Origin: DASVFB01 sp963766345
GTDB lineage: Bacteria > Actinomycetota > Thermoleophilia > Gaiellales > Gaiellaceae
DNA: 64,000 nucleotides
Reading direction: 5' to 3'
Assembly (NCBI GenBank): GCA_963766345.1
Contig: CAVXZL010000004.1
Span: 44,482-108,481 of the forward strand
Position numbers and translations under genes: made by a program. Positions 33,448-42,850 of the stretch are shown here, piece by piece (position 1 is the stretch's first letter; every line of letters starts with the position of its first letter). Under the pieces are notes generated by a model. It did no database searches, was not told the origin of the DNA, and worked only from the letters and a program-made list of their open reading frames with translations.

Positions 33448-34581
33448 ATGTCTTCGTGGTGGCTCATGGACGATCCCGCGCCGCCGCTTCCCGTCGTCGA
33501 GCTCGACGACGTGGACGTCGAGGTCGTCGGTGCCGGCATCACCGGCATCTCGGCGTCGCTGACGCTCGCGGAGGCGGGACTGCGGGTGCGCGTGCGCGAC
33601 GCGCGGCGCGTGGGGGAGGGCGCGAGCGGACGCAACGGCGGCTTCGCGCTGCGCGGCGGCGCGATGCCGTACGACCGTGCTCGCGAGTGGCTCGGCGCCG
33701 AGCGCGCGGCCGGGTACTGGCGGCTGACCGAGGAGCACCTCGACCGGCTGGCCGGCCTCGCCGGCGATGCCTTGCGCCGCACGGGCAGCCTGCGGCTCGC
33801 AGCCGACGCCGAAGAGGTGGAGGAGATTCGCGCCGAGCTGGCGGCCCTGCACGAGGACGGCTTCGACGGCGAGTGGCGGACCGATCTGCTCGGCGGGCGC
33901 TTTCCGGCGGCGATCTTCCATCCGCGGGACGCCGCGATCCAGCCTGCACGCGTCGCGCACCGCCTCGCGGCACGCGCCGCGGCCGCAGGTGTCGCGTTCG
34001 TCGAGGGCTCGCGGGTCGAGTCGCTCGACGAGCTCCGTGCCGAGCGCGTGCTGGTCGCGACCGACGGCTATCCGAGCGGGCTGCTCGGCTCGCTCGAGGG
34101 GCTCATCATCCCGACGCGCGGACAGATGATCGCGACGGAGCCGGTCGAGGAGCGCCTGTTCGACTGCCCGCACTACGGTCGGCACGGCTTCGACTACTGG
34201 CAGCAGACGCCGGACGGTCGGGTCCTCGCAGGCGGCTTCCGCGACTTCTCCCTCGACTCGGAGTTCACGGCCGACGAGGAGACGACGCCGCCGATCCAGG
34301 GCGCGCTCGAGTCGTTCGTGACCGAGCTCGTCGGCCGCCCGGTCGAGGTTGCGCACCGCTGGGCCGGCATCTTCGGCCTCGTGCTCGACTTCCTACCGGT
34401 GGTCGGCCGCGTTCCGGATGACGAGCGCGCGTGGGTCGCCGGCGGCTACTCCGGCCACGGCAACGTGCTCGGCTTCATGTGCGGCGACCTCATGGCGCGC
34501 GCGATGCTCGGCGATCCGCATCCGCTGCTGGAGCTCTTCGATCCCGCGCGCCTGCTCGCGGCCGGATCAGCCGCGCAGTAG
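33448..34581 (+). CDS. FAD-dependent amine/D-amino-acid oxidoreductase (DAO family)
   Basis: 377 aa. The dinucleotide-binding site is VEVVGAGITGISASLTLAEAG (first 20: VEVVGAGITGISASLTLAEA), followed by GASGRNGGFALRGG. The substrate domain includes IPTRGQMIATEPV and HRWAGIFGLVLDFLPVVG, and the C-terminal GGYSGHGNVLGF closes the FAD site. It resembles GlyOx/SolA/PuuB oxidases acting on secondary amines, but the substrate cannot be predicted. Confidence 0.85.
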   Translation: MSSWWLMDDPAPPLPVVELDDVDVEVVGAGITGISASLTLAEAGLRVRVRDARRVGEGASGRNGGFALRGGAMPYDRAREWLGAERAAGYWRLTEEHLDRLAGLAGDALRRTGSLRLAADAEEVEEIRAELAALHEDGFDGEWRTDLLGGRFPAAIFHPRDAAIQPARVAHRLAARAAAAGVAFVEGSRVESLDELRAERVLVATDGYPSGLLGSLEGLIIPTRGQMIATEPVEERLFDCPHYGRHGFDYWQQTPDGRVLAGGFRDFSLDSEFTADEETTPPIQGALESFVTELVGRPVEVAHRWAGIFGLVLDFLPVVGRVPDDERAWVAGGYSGHGNVLGFMCGDLMARAMLGDPHPLLELFDPARLLAAGSAAQ

Positions 34582-34689
34582 CTGTTGCATGACGCCATTG
34601 CGTTTGCCTCGCCACAGCGATAGAACCGGCCGGTTCACGTCGTCGGGTCTTACCCGGCGTGCGGCCAGTACTCAACGGGAGGGGGAACG

Positions 34690-35298
34690 ATGCGGAAGTT
34701 CGCAATCGTCGGAGGCGGGCTGCTCTTGAGTCTCGTGCTCGGCGCGACAGTGTTCAGCCAGCCGATTGCGTGGGCGGCGCAGTCCGTTTCGGCGACGATT
34801 ACCGGCCCGCTCGACGGGCAGGGAAACGTCGCTGTTCACGAGCAGGGGACGGCAAACGTCAGCGTCACGAACTCACAGCTCGCAGTTCGTGAGCAAGGCA
34901 CGGTTCCGGCGTCGCAGTCGGGCACGTGGCACGTTTCCGTCGACGGCACGCCGAGCGTCACGAGCGCCGATCAGACAGCGCTCGTCGGCACGTACACCGG
35001 TGCGCCTGCAGGAGGCGGGGCCTTCACCGAGGCGGTCGACGCGGACATCACCGGTTACCGCTCGGTGCGCGTCGCGACGAACTGCTTCGCAGGCGGCGAC
35101 TGCGCGAACATCCTCGTTCGCGTCTACAGCATCGCCGGCAGCCGCAGCTTCCTGATCGACCAGTTCTCGATGCAGAACTTCCTTGCGCAAACACGCGTGT
35201 TCGCCGTGCTGGGAACGAGCCTGGCCGTGCAGCTTCAGAACAACAACCCGAGCGCCGTCTCGAACATCGGCGTCGTCGTCTTCGGCCGGGCGAACTGA
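34690..35298 (+). CDS. secreted protein of unknown function
   Basis: 202 aa. A Sec signal peptide (MRKFAIVGGGLLLSLVLGAT, cleavage probably after AWA at 28-30) is followed by two short repeated segments of the form AVHEQGTANVSV and AVREQGTVPASQ. A beta-rich domain with one CFAGGDC pair comes next. It resembles exported proteins of soil actinobacteria, with no defined role. GAGGGGG 5' of the ATG is a reasonable SD. It ends at a strong terminator. Confidence 0.7.
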   Translation: MRKFAIVGGGLLLSLVLGATVFSQPIAWAAQSVSATITGPLDGQGNVAVHEQGTANVSVTNSQLAVREQGTVPASQSGTWHVSVDGTPSVTSADQTALVGTYTGAPAGGGAFTEAVDADITGYRSVRVATNCFAGGDCANILVRVYSIAGSRSFLIDQFSMQNFLAQTRVFAVLGTSLAVQLQNNNPSAVSNIGVVVFGRAN

Positions 35299-35307
35299 CT
35301 CGACGCG

Positions 35308-35343
35308 AGAGGAACGCTCCGCGAGCTGCCGGAGCGTTCCTCT
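35308..35343. terminator. bidirectional terminator
   Basis: 14-bp perfect stem AGAGGAACGCTCCG / CGGAGCGTTCCTCT with an 8-nt loop between two convergent genes. Confidence 0.7.
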
Positions 35344-35352
35344 GGCCCACAT

Positions 35353-36283
35353 CTAGAGGTCGATCGTCGGCAGATCGAGCTCGCCCGCGCGCTCCATTGC
35401 CGCGAGCGCGATCGCGAGATCCTGGATGGCGAGGCCCGTCGAGTCGAAGACCGTGACCTCGTCGTCATTGCGCCGGCCTTCGGCGCCGCCGGCCAGCACG
35501 CCGCCGAGTTGCGTGACGTCCTCGCGCGCGATCTTCCCGGCTTCGACCGCGTGGGCGAGATCGCCGTTGTGCGACGCCTGCTCCCAGTCGTCGCAGAAGA
35601 CGCGCACGCGCGCGAGCTCCTCGACCGCGATCTCCGCCTTGCCGGGGCCGTCGGCGCCCATGAGGCTGACGTGCTGCCCCGGGCGAAGCGACCCAGCCGC
35701 AAAGATCGGCTCGCGCGCAGGCGTCACCGTCACGACGACGACCGCGGCGAGTGCTTCGTCACGCGAGACGACGCCGCGCGCCGAGTTCGTCCGCGACACC
35801 GCGCGCCCGAGCCTCGTCGACGTCGTGGACGAGCACGTCGCGCCCGCGTGCCGCGAACGTTCGCGCGACCGCGCGCCCGTTCACGCCCGCGCCGATCACC
35901 GCCGCGTCGCCTTCGCGGCCCAGCGTCTCCGCCGCGAGCACCGCGGCCGCGCCTGTTCGCAACGCGGTGACCGCGCCCGCGTCGAGAACAGCGACGAGCA
36001 TGCCGTTCGAAGCGTCGGAAAGCAGCACGAGCCCGGTCACCGTCGGCAGCCCGCGCGCCGGGTTGCCCGGGAACGACGTCACCCACTTCAGCAACGCATG
36101 ACCGCCGCCGAGCGCCGGCATCGCACGGAAGTCGCCCGCCGGATACGCGGGCACATAGACCTTCGGCGGCATCGTCCACTCGCCGTTCGCGTACGCGACG
36201 AACGCGTCGCGCACGGCTTCGAGCGCGCGCTCCGGCGACACCGCCGCCTCGACGTGCGCGCGGCTGAAGACGGGGATCGCCAT
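35353..36283 (-). CDS. ornithine cyclodeaminase/mu-crystallin family protein, one frameshift
   Basis: About 310 aa after repair. The N-terminal part has VSPERALEAVRDAFVAYANGE, ALLKWVTSFPGNP and LDAGAVTALRTGAAAVLAAE. NAD-binding is AVIGAGVNGRAVARTFAARG. The frame breaks at a CGCGCG run (35775-35782); adding CG gives VADELGARGVVSRDEALAA and continues through GSLRPGQHVSLMGADGPGKAE and VFDSTGLAIQDLAIA. The family includes ornithine cyclodeaminase, alanine dehydrogenase (archaeal) and imine reductases. Divergent from the ABC transporter genes. Confidence 0.8.
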
Positions 36284-36295
36284 CGGAGAGGAGCG

Positions 36296-36301
36296 TAGTC
36301 T
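36296..36301 (+). promoter_or_regulatory. -10 box TAGTCT of the ABC transporter operon
   Basis: TAGTCT, 7 nt, GTG 36309. Confidence 0.4.
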
Positions 36302-36308
36302 GCGCGCG

Positions 36309-37011
36309 GTGGCGGCGATCGAGATCCGCGATCTGCGCGTCGTGCGCGGCGAGCGCGTCGTGCTGCCGGCGGCTCTCGGCCGACATCGAGGCAGGCCGCG
36401 TGACCGGACTGCTCGGCCCGAGCGGCAGCGGCAAGTCCACGCTCATGCGCGCGATCGTCGGCGTGCAGATCGTCGCCGGCGGCAGCGTGCGCGTGCTCGG
36501 CGAGGAGGCGGGGTCGCCGGCGCTTCGCAGCCGCGTCGCGTACATCACGCAGGCGCCGTCGGTGTACGGCGACCTCACGGTGCGTGAGAACCTGCGCTAC
36601 TTCGCGCGCGTGCTCGGCGTCGGCGACGTGGATCGCGCCATCGCGACCGTCGGCCTCGAGACGCACGCGGACGCCGTCGTCGACCGGCTCTCCGGCGGTC
36701 AGCGCGCGAGAGCGTCGCTCGCGACCGCGCTGCTCGGAAGCCCGGACGTGCTCGTGCTCGACGAGCCGACCGTCGGCCAGGATCCGCTGCTGCGGCGGGA
36801 GCTGTGGGACGAGTTCCACGCGCTCGCAGAGAACGGCGCGACGTTGCTCGTCTCGAGCCACGTGATGGACGAGGCGGATCGCTGCGACGAGCTGCTGCTT
36901 CTGCGCGACGGCGAGCTGCTCGCCACGGGAACTCCCGCCGAGTTGCGCGAGCGCACGCACACGCGCGACCTCGACGACGCGTTCCTCCGGCTCGTGGAAG
37001 AAGCGGCATGA
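36309..37011 (+). CDS. ABC transporter ATP-binding protein, one frameshift
   Basis: About 234 aa after repair. It begins MAAIEIRDLRVVRGERVVLP. The frame shifts near 36369-36373, where adding CG yields PARLSADIEAGRVTGLLGP. It then has Walker A GPSGSGKSTLM, signature RLSGGQRARASLATALL, Walker B DVLVLDEPTVGQDPLLRREL and the H-loop LLVSSHVMDEADRCDELL. DrrA/ABC-2 type importer-exporter ATPase. Its stop overlaps the permease ATG (ATGA). Without the repair, an internal ATG at 36400 would leave an incomplete domain. Confidence 0.85.
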
Positions 37012-37745
37012 CCGCGCGCGTCGCGCTCGCGACGGCTGCGCGCGTGCTCACGCAGTTGCGCCGGGACCCGCGGACGATCGCGCTCATCGTCGTCGTGCCG
37101 TGCCTGCTCGTGACGCTGCTGCGCTTCCTGTTCGACGCGCAGCCGCAGGTGTTCGACCGCGTCGGCGGCGTGATGCTCGGTCTGTTCCCGTTCATCACGA
37201 TGTTCATCGTCACGTCGATCACGATGCTGCGCGAGCGCGTGACCGGGACGCTCGAGCGCCTGATGACGCTGCCGCTCGCCAAGCTCGACCTTCTGCTCGG
37301 GTACGGGATCGCGTTCGCGCTGGTCGCGGTCGTCCAGGCGACCGTCGTGTCGCTGCTCGCGTTCGGGCTGCTCGACCTCCAGGTGCAAGGCTCACACGCC
37401 GCCGTCATTGCGCTCGCGGTCGGCAACGCCGTGCTCGGCATGGCGCTCGGGCTGTTCGCGAGCGCGTTCGCGCGCACCGAGTTCCAGGCGGTGCAGTTCA
37501 TGCCGGCGATCGTCTTCCCGCAGATCCTGCTCTCCGGCCTGTTCGTCGCGCGGGCGCAGATGGCCGGCTGGCTGCGGGGGATCTCGGATGCGTTCCCGCT
37601 CACGTACGCGTACGACGCGCTCTCGCGTGTGACGCAAGGGCGCGGCCTCGGTGCGTGGTTCGCGTTCGACCTCGTCGTGACGATCGGCGCGACGCTCCTG
37701 GCGCTCGCGCTCGGCGCGGTGACGCTGCGCAGGCGGACCGCCTAG
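37008..37745 (+). CDS. ABC-2 type transporter permease
   Basis: 245 aa with six predicted membrane helices. The ABC-2 region contains TMLRERVTGTLERLMTLPL and QFMPAIVFPQILLSGLFVA, typical of DrrB-like permeases of drug or polysaccharide export. It pairs with the ATPase upstream; substrate unknown. Confidence 0.88.
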   Translation: MTARVALATAARVLTQLRRDPRTIALIVVVPCLLVTLLRFLFDAQPQVFDRVGGVMLGLFPFITMFIVTSITMLRERVTGTLERLMTLPLAKLDLLLGYGIAFALVAVVQATVVSLLAFGLLDLQVQGSHAAVIALAVGNAVLGMALGLFASAFARTEFQAVQFMPAIVFPQILLSGLFVARAQMAGWLRGISDAFPLTYAYDALSRVTQGRGLGAWFAFDLVVTIGATLLALALGAVTLRRRTA

Positions 37746-37748
37746 AGT
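37743..37748 (+). promoter_or_regulatory. -10 box TAGAGT of the aminotransferase gene
   Basis: TAGAGT overlaps the permease stop and ends 7 nt before ATG 37756, favouring that start over GTG 37747 inside the box. Confidence 0.4.
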
Positions 37749-37755
37749 GGCGGAC

Positions 37756-38952
37756 ATGGCGGTGACGACGCCGCAGTGGGAATCGCTGTTCGCGGCGCGG
37801 ACCCGGGCCGACGTGGGCGACGGGATCGCGCAGGTGCTCGCGTTCCTCGGCGTGCCGGGGCTGATCTCGTTCGCCGGCGGCTTTCCCGATCCTTTGACGT
37901 TCCCGCGCGAGCGCGCCGCGGCGCTGCTGCAGGAGTTCGCGTCGGCCGGCGAGGTCTCGGCGTTCCAGTACGCGCCGACGCGCGGGCTCGCCGGGCCGCT
38001 CGAAACGCTCGCGACGCGCATCGAGTCGCAGCAGGGCCGGCGACCCGACGAGGACGAGCTTCTGATCACAAGCGGCGCGATCGAGGCGCTCGAGCTCGTC
38101 GGCAAGACGTTTCTCGACCGCGGCGACACCGTCGTGGTCGAGGCGCCGACGTACCTCGGCGCGATCATGGCGTTCCGCGGCTTCGAGTCGGAGGTCGTCG
38201 CCGTGCCGATCGACGAGGCCGGCCTCGAGGTCGACGAGCTGGAGCGGCGGCTCGCGGACGGACTGCGGCCGAAGCTCCTCTACACGATCCCGGATCACCA
38301 GAACCCGTTCGGGGTGACGCTCGCCGCCGAGCGGCGCGCGGCGCTCGTCGAGCTCGCGCGGCGGCACGGCTTCTTGATCGTCGAGGACGTCGCGTACCGC
38401 GAGCTCGGCTTTGGCGACGACGCCTCGCCGCCGACGTTGTGGAGCCTCGCGCCCGACGTCGTCGTACAGGCCGGAACGACGTCGAAGACGTTCTTCCCCG
38501 GGCTGCGGCTCGGCTGGGCGGCCGCGCCGGTGGAGATCTCGCAGCGGCTCGTGTCCGCGAAGCAGAACACGGACCAGTGCGCAGGCGCGCTCGGGCAGCG
38601 TCTCTTCGAGGAGTACGTCAGCCGCGGCTGGATCGAGCAGCAACTCGCGGAGTCGCGCACGCTCTACCGCAAAAAGTGCGAGGCGACGCTCGACGCGCTC
38701 GCGCGGCACATGCCCGAACGCGCACGGTGGACGACACCGAGGGGTGGCTTCTTCTCGTGGCTCACGCTCCCGGACGGCGTCGACTCGACCGACCTCGCCG
38801 CACGCGCCGCCGCTCAGGGCGTCGGCATCGTGCCGGGCACGCTCTTCTTCGCAGACGGCCGGGGCAACGACAGCGTGCGCCTGTCGTTCAGCATGGTCGA
38901 CGAGTCGCAAATCGACGAGGGCATCGCGCGACTCGCGGCGCTGATGGGCTAG
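37756..38952 (+). CDS. PLP-dependent aminotransferase (class I/II)
   Basis: 398 aa. Family features are LISFAGGFPDPLTFP, LITSGAIEALELVGK, YTIPDHQNPFGVTL, the PLP lysine in GTTSKTFFPGLRLGW and VRLSFSMVDESQIDEGI. It matches the LysN/ARO8-like group related to MocR catalytic domains (2-aminoadipate or branched/aromatic amino acid transaminases), but has no HTH. The stop overlaps the convergent secreted-protein gene. Confidence 0.9.
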   Translation: MAVTTPQWESLFAARTRADVGDGIAQVLAFLGVPGLISFAGGFPDPLTFPRERAAALLQEFASAGEVSAFQYAPTRGLAGPLETLATRIESQQGRRPDEDELLITSGAIEALELVGKTFLDRGDTVVVEAPTYLGAIMAFRGFESEVVAVPIDEAGLEVDELERRLADGLRPKLLYTIPDHQNPFGVTLAAERRAALVELARRHGFLIVEDVAYRELGFGDDASPPTLWSLAPDVVVQAGTTSKTFFPGLRLGWAAAPVEISQRLVSAKQNTDQCAGALGQRLFEEYVSRGWIEQQLAESRTLYRKKCEATLDALARHMPERARWTTPRGGFFSWLTLPDGVDSTDLAARAAAQGVGIVPGTLFFADGRGNDSVRLSFSMVDESQIDEGIARLAALMG

Positions 38953-39416
38953 TCGATCACGAAGCCGATCGAGACGGCGCTGACGCGGCCGTTGCGCAGG
39001 CGGAAGTCGGTGACCGTGCGTCCCGGCAGGAACGCGCCGACGAAGCAGTGCTTGAAGCCCGACTCGTTCTTGCAGGTGACGTTCGGGACTTTCGCCTTGA
39101 CCTGGGACTTCGTCGAGCCGACGCCGACGCCGCTCGCCGTCTGCTCGAGGGGGGACGTCGTGCTCACGTTCGTGACGCGGTCGCCGCTCTGGAAGGTCAC
39201 GGTGACGCGCCTGTACACCTTCTCGACGAACGTGCCGAACTCGTTCGAGCCGACGTGCACACGCATCGGCCGCCCGAGCTTCGCGCGCACCTGCCCCTTC
39301 GTCATCTGCAGCTTCACGCCGCCGATGCTTCGCTGCACGACGATCACGGCGCGCGCGGACGACGCGGTCAGCGTGAGCGCGAGCACGGCTGCGACGACGA
39401 AGGTCCGACCCACCAC
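38949..39416 (-). CDS. secreted protein with SmpA/OmlA-like repeat
   Basis: 155 aa with a signal peptide (VGRTFVVAAVLALTLTASSARA). The mature part has IGGVKLQMTKGQVRAKLGRP, the G-V-L-x-M-T-x-x-Q-V pattern of SmpA/OmlA-like small exported domains, and a second partial unit GVGVGSTKSQVKAKVP. Two Cys flank a KNESGFKH loop. A short exported protein of this type is frequent in Thermoleophilia. Function unknown. Follows pntB on the same strand with a small gap. Confidence 0.65.
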   Translation of the reverse strand: MVGRTFVVAAVLALTLTASSARAVIVVQRSIGGVKLQMTKGQVRAKLGRPMRVHVGSNEFGTFVEKVYRRVTVTFQSGDRVTNVSTTSPLEQTASGVGVGSTKSQVKAKVPNVTCKNESGFKHCFVGAFLPGRTVTDFRLRNGRVSAVSIGFVID

Positions 39417-39427
39417 GGGGAACGGTA

Positions 39428-40822
39428 CTAGACCTGCTTGACGGCCTGAACGAGTTTCTGGACGGATTCCTTGGCGTCGCCGAAGAGCATCGACGTGCCC
39501 GGCTCGGTGTAGAGCTCGTTGTCGATCCCCGCGAAGCCCGGGCGCATCGAGCGCTTGAGCACGACGACCTGCTGCGCCTGGTCGACGTTGAGGATCGGCA
39601 TGCCGTAGATCGGGCTCGCGGGGTTGTTGCGCGCGGCCGGGTTCGTCACGTCGTTCGCGCCGATCACGAGCGCGACGTCGGTCTGCGGGAACTCCGGGTT
39701 GATCTCGTCCATCTCCTTGAGCTCGTCGTAGGGCACGTTCGCTTCCGCGAGCAGGACGTTCATGTGCCCGGGCATGCGGCCGGCCACGGGATGGATCGCG
39801 TACTTCACGTCCACGCCCTTCGACTCGAGCAGCTCCGCGAGCTGCCGCACTTCGTGCTGCGCCTGCGCAACGGCGAGGCCGTAACCGGGCACGACCACGA
39901 CGCGCTTCGCATACGCGAGCATCACCGCGACGTCGTCCGCGGTCGTCGAGCGCACGGTGCCGCCGTCCGCGCCGGTTGGCGCGCCGGCCGGCCCGGCGGC
40001 CACCTTGCCGAACGCGCCGAAGAGGACGTTCGCGATCGACCGGTTCATCGCGCTTCCCATCTTCATCGTGAGCAGCGTCCCGGAGGCGCCGACAAGCATG
40101 CCGCTGACGATCAGGACGTTCGAGTGCAGCACGAAGCCCGTCGCCGCGGCCGCGAGTCCGGTGAAGGCGTTCAGCAGCGAGATCACGACCGGCATGTCGG
40201 CGCCTCCGATCGGCAGCACGAACATCACGCCGAACAGCGAGGCGACGAGGATCATCGCGGCGAGCCCCCAGAAGTTGACCGCGGCCATCGACCAGATGCC
40301 GAGCGCGACGGCGCACACGAAGATCAGCCCGTTGACGATCTGCTGGCCCGGGAACGTGATCGGCTGCCCGGAGAGGAGCTCCTGCAGCTTCGCGAAGGCG
40401 ATCATCGAGCCGGCGAACGAGATCGAGCCGATCAGGGCGGAGAGAACGGTCGCGATGCCGCGTTCCACGCCGACGTTGCCCGCGATCGCCCAGACGGTGT
40501 GGAACTCCACGAGCGAGACGAGTGCCGCCGCGCCGCCGCCGACGCCGTTGAACAGCGCGACCATCTGCGGCATCGCGGTCATCTTCACCTTGCGCGCGCC
40601 GACCGCCCCGATCGCCGCGCCGATCGCTCCGCCGACGGCCATGATCCACCAGCCGGTGACGACGTCGTCGCGAAGCAGCGTGACGACGATCGCGACGGCC
40701 ATCCCCGCGGCGCCGAGCTGATTCCCGAGCCGTGCGTGTCTCGGCGAGGAGAGGAACCGCAGCGCGAGGATGAAGCACGCCATCGGGATGAGGTAGAGCA
40801 GATTGGCGGTGGTCGTGCTCAA
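39428..40822 (-). CDS. pntB: NAD(P) transhydrogenase subunit beta
   Basis: 464 aa, TTG start. About eight membrane helices are followed by the NADP(H)-binding domain III (VVVVPGYGLAVAQAQHEV, HPVAGRMPGHMNVLLAEA, VIGANDVTNPAA, VVVLKRSMRPGFAGIDNELY). It couples hydride transfer between NADH and NADP+ to proton flow. The start overlaps the stop of the small subunit by 4 nt (TTGA). Confidence 0.95.
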   Translation of the reverse strand: MSTTTANLLYLIPMACFILALRFLSSPRHARLGNQLGAAGMAVAIVVTLLRDDVVTGWWIMAVGGAIGAAIGAVGARKVKMTAMPQMVALFNGVGGGAAALVSLVEFHTVWAIAGNVGVERGIATVLSALIGSISFAGSMIAFAKLQELLSGQPITFPGQQIVNGLIFVCAVALGIWSMAAVNFWGLAAMILVASLFGVMFVLPIGGADMPVVISLLNAFTGLAAAATGFVLHSNVLIVSGMLVGASGTLLTMKMGSAMNRSIANVLFGAFGKVAAGPAGAPTGADGGTVRSTTADDVAVMLAYAKRVVVVPGYGLAVAQAQHEVRQLAELLESKGVDVKYAIHPVAGRMPGHMNVLLAEANVPYDELKEMDEINPEFPQTDVALVIGANDVTNPAARNNPASPIYGMPILNVDQAQQVVVLKRSMRPGFAGIDNELYTEPGTSMLFGDAKESVQKLVQAVKQV

Positions 40823-41124
40823 GACGGTTCGTTCGGCTCGCGGCGCTTCTTGAACATCTCGAGCATCCGGTCGGTGACGACGAAGCCGCCGACGACGTTC
40901 GCGCTCGCGAGGATCATCGCCAGCAACGACAGCAGCTTCATGAACCAGCCCGGGTGCGGCGTCCCGGCGACGATGATCGCGCCGACGATCACGATGCCGT
41001 GGATCGCGTTCGTGCCGGACATCAGCGGCGTGTGCAGCAGCGTCGGCACCTTCGAGATCACCTCGAAGCCGAGGAAGATCGCGAGCATCAGGATCGTGAG
41101 CTCGGTAACGAGCTGGGCGCTCAC
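40819..41124 (-). CDS. pntAB: NAD(P) transhydrogenase subunit alpha part 2 (membrane)
   Basis: 101 aa, three to four membrane helices (LTILMLAIFLGFEVISKVP, IHGIVIVGAIIVAG, LLSLLAMILASANVVGGFVVTDRML). This is the split domain II half, as in many actinobacteria. It overlaps both pnt neighbours. Confidence 0.93.
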   Translation of the reverse strand: MSAQLVTELTILMLAIFLGFEVISKVPTLLHTPLMSGTNAIHGIVIVGAIIVAGTPHPGWFMKLLSLLAMILASANVVGGFVVTDRMLEMFKKRREPNEPS

Positions 41125-42209
41125 GCAGCGACCTCCTTTTTACCGGCGACGCAGGCGCCGGCGATGATCTCGTCCGACCAGTCGAGCTTCAGCTCGCCGT
41201 CGTCGACGAGCAGCTGAAGCAGCGCCGTGACGTTGCGTGAGTAGAGCTGGCTCGCGTGGTACGGCATCGTCGACGGCAGGTTCGTCAACCCGACGATCGT
41301 CACGTCGTGCTCGGCGGTGATCTTGCCCGGTGTCGTCAGCTCGCAGTTCCCGCCCGCCTCGGCGGCGAGATCGACGATCACGGAGCCTGGCCGCATCGCC
41401 TCGACGGCGCTTGCGGGGATGAGGAGCGGCGCCGGCCGGCCCGGGATGAGCGCCGTCGTGATCACGGCGTCGAAGCCAGAGATGCGTTCCGCGAGCTCCT
41501 CCTGCTGGTGCGCCTGCTGCTCGGGCGTCAGCTCCCTCGCGTAGCCGCCTTCGGTCTCCTCGCCGCGCACGGAGAGCTCGAGGAACGTCGCCCCGAGCGA
41601 CTCGACCTGTTCCTTCACGACGGGACGCACGTCGAAGCCGGTGACGACGGCGCCGAGCCGGCGCGCGGTCGCGATCGCCTGCAGCCCTGCGACGCCGGCG
41701 CCGAGCACGAGCACCTTCGCGGGCGCGATCGTTCCGGCGGCGGTCATCAGCATCGGGAAGAAGCGCGGCAGCTCGTCGGCGGCGAGCAACGCGGCCTTGT
41801 AGCCCGACACGGTCGCCTGCGAGGACAGCGCGTCGATCGCCTGCGCGCGCGTGATGCGCGGGATCGATTCCATCGCGAACGCAACCACACCGTGGCTCTC
41901 GAGGCGCTCGATTCCGTCCGGGTCCGTGAGCGGGGCGAGGAAGCCGACGAGGACGGCGTCGCGCCGCAGCGCCTCGACCTCCTGCGCCGACGGCGGCGCG
42001 ACCTTGACGACGATGTCGGCGTCGAGCGCCGCATCGACCAGTTGCGCACCCGCCTCTTCGTACGCGTCGTCCGTGAAGGAGGATCGCTGCCCGGCGCCGC
42101 GCTCGACGGCGACCTCGACGCCCAGCGCCGTCAGCTTCGCCACCGACTCCGGAACGATTGCGACGCGCCGCTCGCCGGATGCCGCCTCACGCGGAACGCC
42201 AACCCTCAC
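41121..42209 (-). CDS. pntAA: NAD(P) transhydrogenase subunit alpha part 1
   Basis: 362 aa, soluble NAD(H)-binding domain I related to alanine dehydrogenase. Signatures are MRVGVPREAASGERRVAIVPE, AKVLVLGAGVAGLQAIATARRLGA and NLPSTMPYHASQLYSRNV. GTG start with a TAGACT box 8 nt upstream on the same strand. It heads the pntAA-pntAB-pntB operon. Confidence 0.95.
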   Translation of the reverse strand: MRVGVPREAASGERRVAIVPESVAKLTALGVEVAVERGAGQRSSFTDDAYEEAGAQLVDAALDADIVVKVAPPSAQEVEALRRDAVLVGFLAPLTDPDGIERLESHGVVAFAMESIPRITRAQAIDALSSQATVSGYKAALLAADELPRFFPMLMTAAGTIAPAKVLVLGAGVAGLQAIATARRLGAVVTGFDVRPVVKEQVESLGATFLELSVRGEETEGGYARELTPEQQAHQQEELAERISGFDAVITTALIPGRPAPLLIPASAVEAMRPGSVIVDLAAEAGGNCELTTPGKITAEHDVTIVGLTNLPSTMPYHASQLYSRNVTALLQLLVDDGELKLDWSDEIIAGACVAGKKEVAA

Positions 42210-42217
42210 CGCGGATG

Positions 42218-42223
42218 AGTCTA
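42218..42223 (-). promoter_or_regulatory. -10 box TAGACT of the pnt operon
   Basis: TAGACT (reverse strand), 8 nt, GTG at 42209. Confidence 0.5.
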
Positions 42224-42247
42224 ACCGGGCACTGCGACACTCTCCCC

Positions 42248-42835
42248 GTGACCGGGTTCGTCCGCGACTACGGACTGATCATCGTCTTCCTGCTGATCGC
42301 GCTCGAGACATCGGGGTTGCCGCTGCCGGGGGAGACGGCGCTCGTCGCGGCCGGCGTGCTCGCGTCGCAGGGGCACTTCTCGATCTGGTGGGTGATCGTC
42401 GTCGCGACCGCCGCCGCGATCGTCGGCGACAACGTCGGCTACTGGCTCGGCCGGAAGCTCGGTCGCGGCTTCCTGCAGCGCTACGGCCCGGTGCGCCGGT
42501 TCAGCGACCGAGTCTTGCCTCCGACGGAGCGGTTCTTCCACCGCCACGGCGGCAAAGCGATCTTCCTGGCGCGCTGGTTCAGCGGCTTCCGCATCGCCGG
42601 CGCATGGGCGGCCGGGTTCGCGCGCATGCCGTGGTGGCGCTTCTTCGTCTGGAACGCCCTCGGCGGGCTCGCCTGGGCGGCAACGGTCGCGCTCGTCGCG
42701 TACTACGCGGGTCACGCCGCGGCAGCCGCGATCAGCCACTACGGCCTCATCGGCGGAGGCGTGATCGTCCTCGTGCTGGTCATCGGGTTCGTTGCCGTGC
42801 ACTTCTGGCGCCGTCGCGTCGTCGAGGAGTCCTGA
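42248..42835 (+). CDS. DedA family membrane protein
   Basis: 195 aa, about four membrane helices. DedA marks are ETSGLPLPGETALVAAGVLA, GDNVGYWLGRKLGRGF, RHGGKAIFLARWFSGFRIAG and FFVWNALGGLAWA. The family includes undecaprenyl-phosphate and phospholipid flippases. GTG 42248 is preferred; an in-frame ATG at 42215 overlaps the pnt promoter. The gene is divergent from pntAA and is followed by repeat copy B. Confidence 0.85.
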   Translation: MTGFVRDYGLIIVFLLIALETSGLPLPGETALVAAGVLASQGHFSIWWVIVVATAAAIVGDNVGYWLGRKLGRGFLQRYGPVRRFSDRVLPPTERFFHRHGGKAIFLARWFSGFRIAGAWAAGFARMPWWRFFVWNALGGLAWAATVALVAYYAGHAAAAAISHYGLIGGGVIVLVLVIGFVAVHFWRRRVVEES

Positions 42836-42850
42836 GGAGTCACGTCTTTC

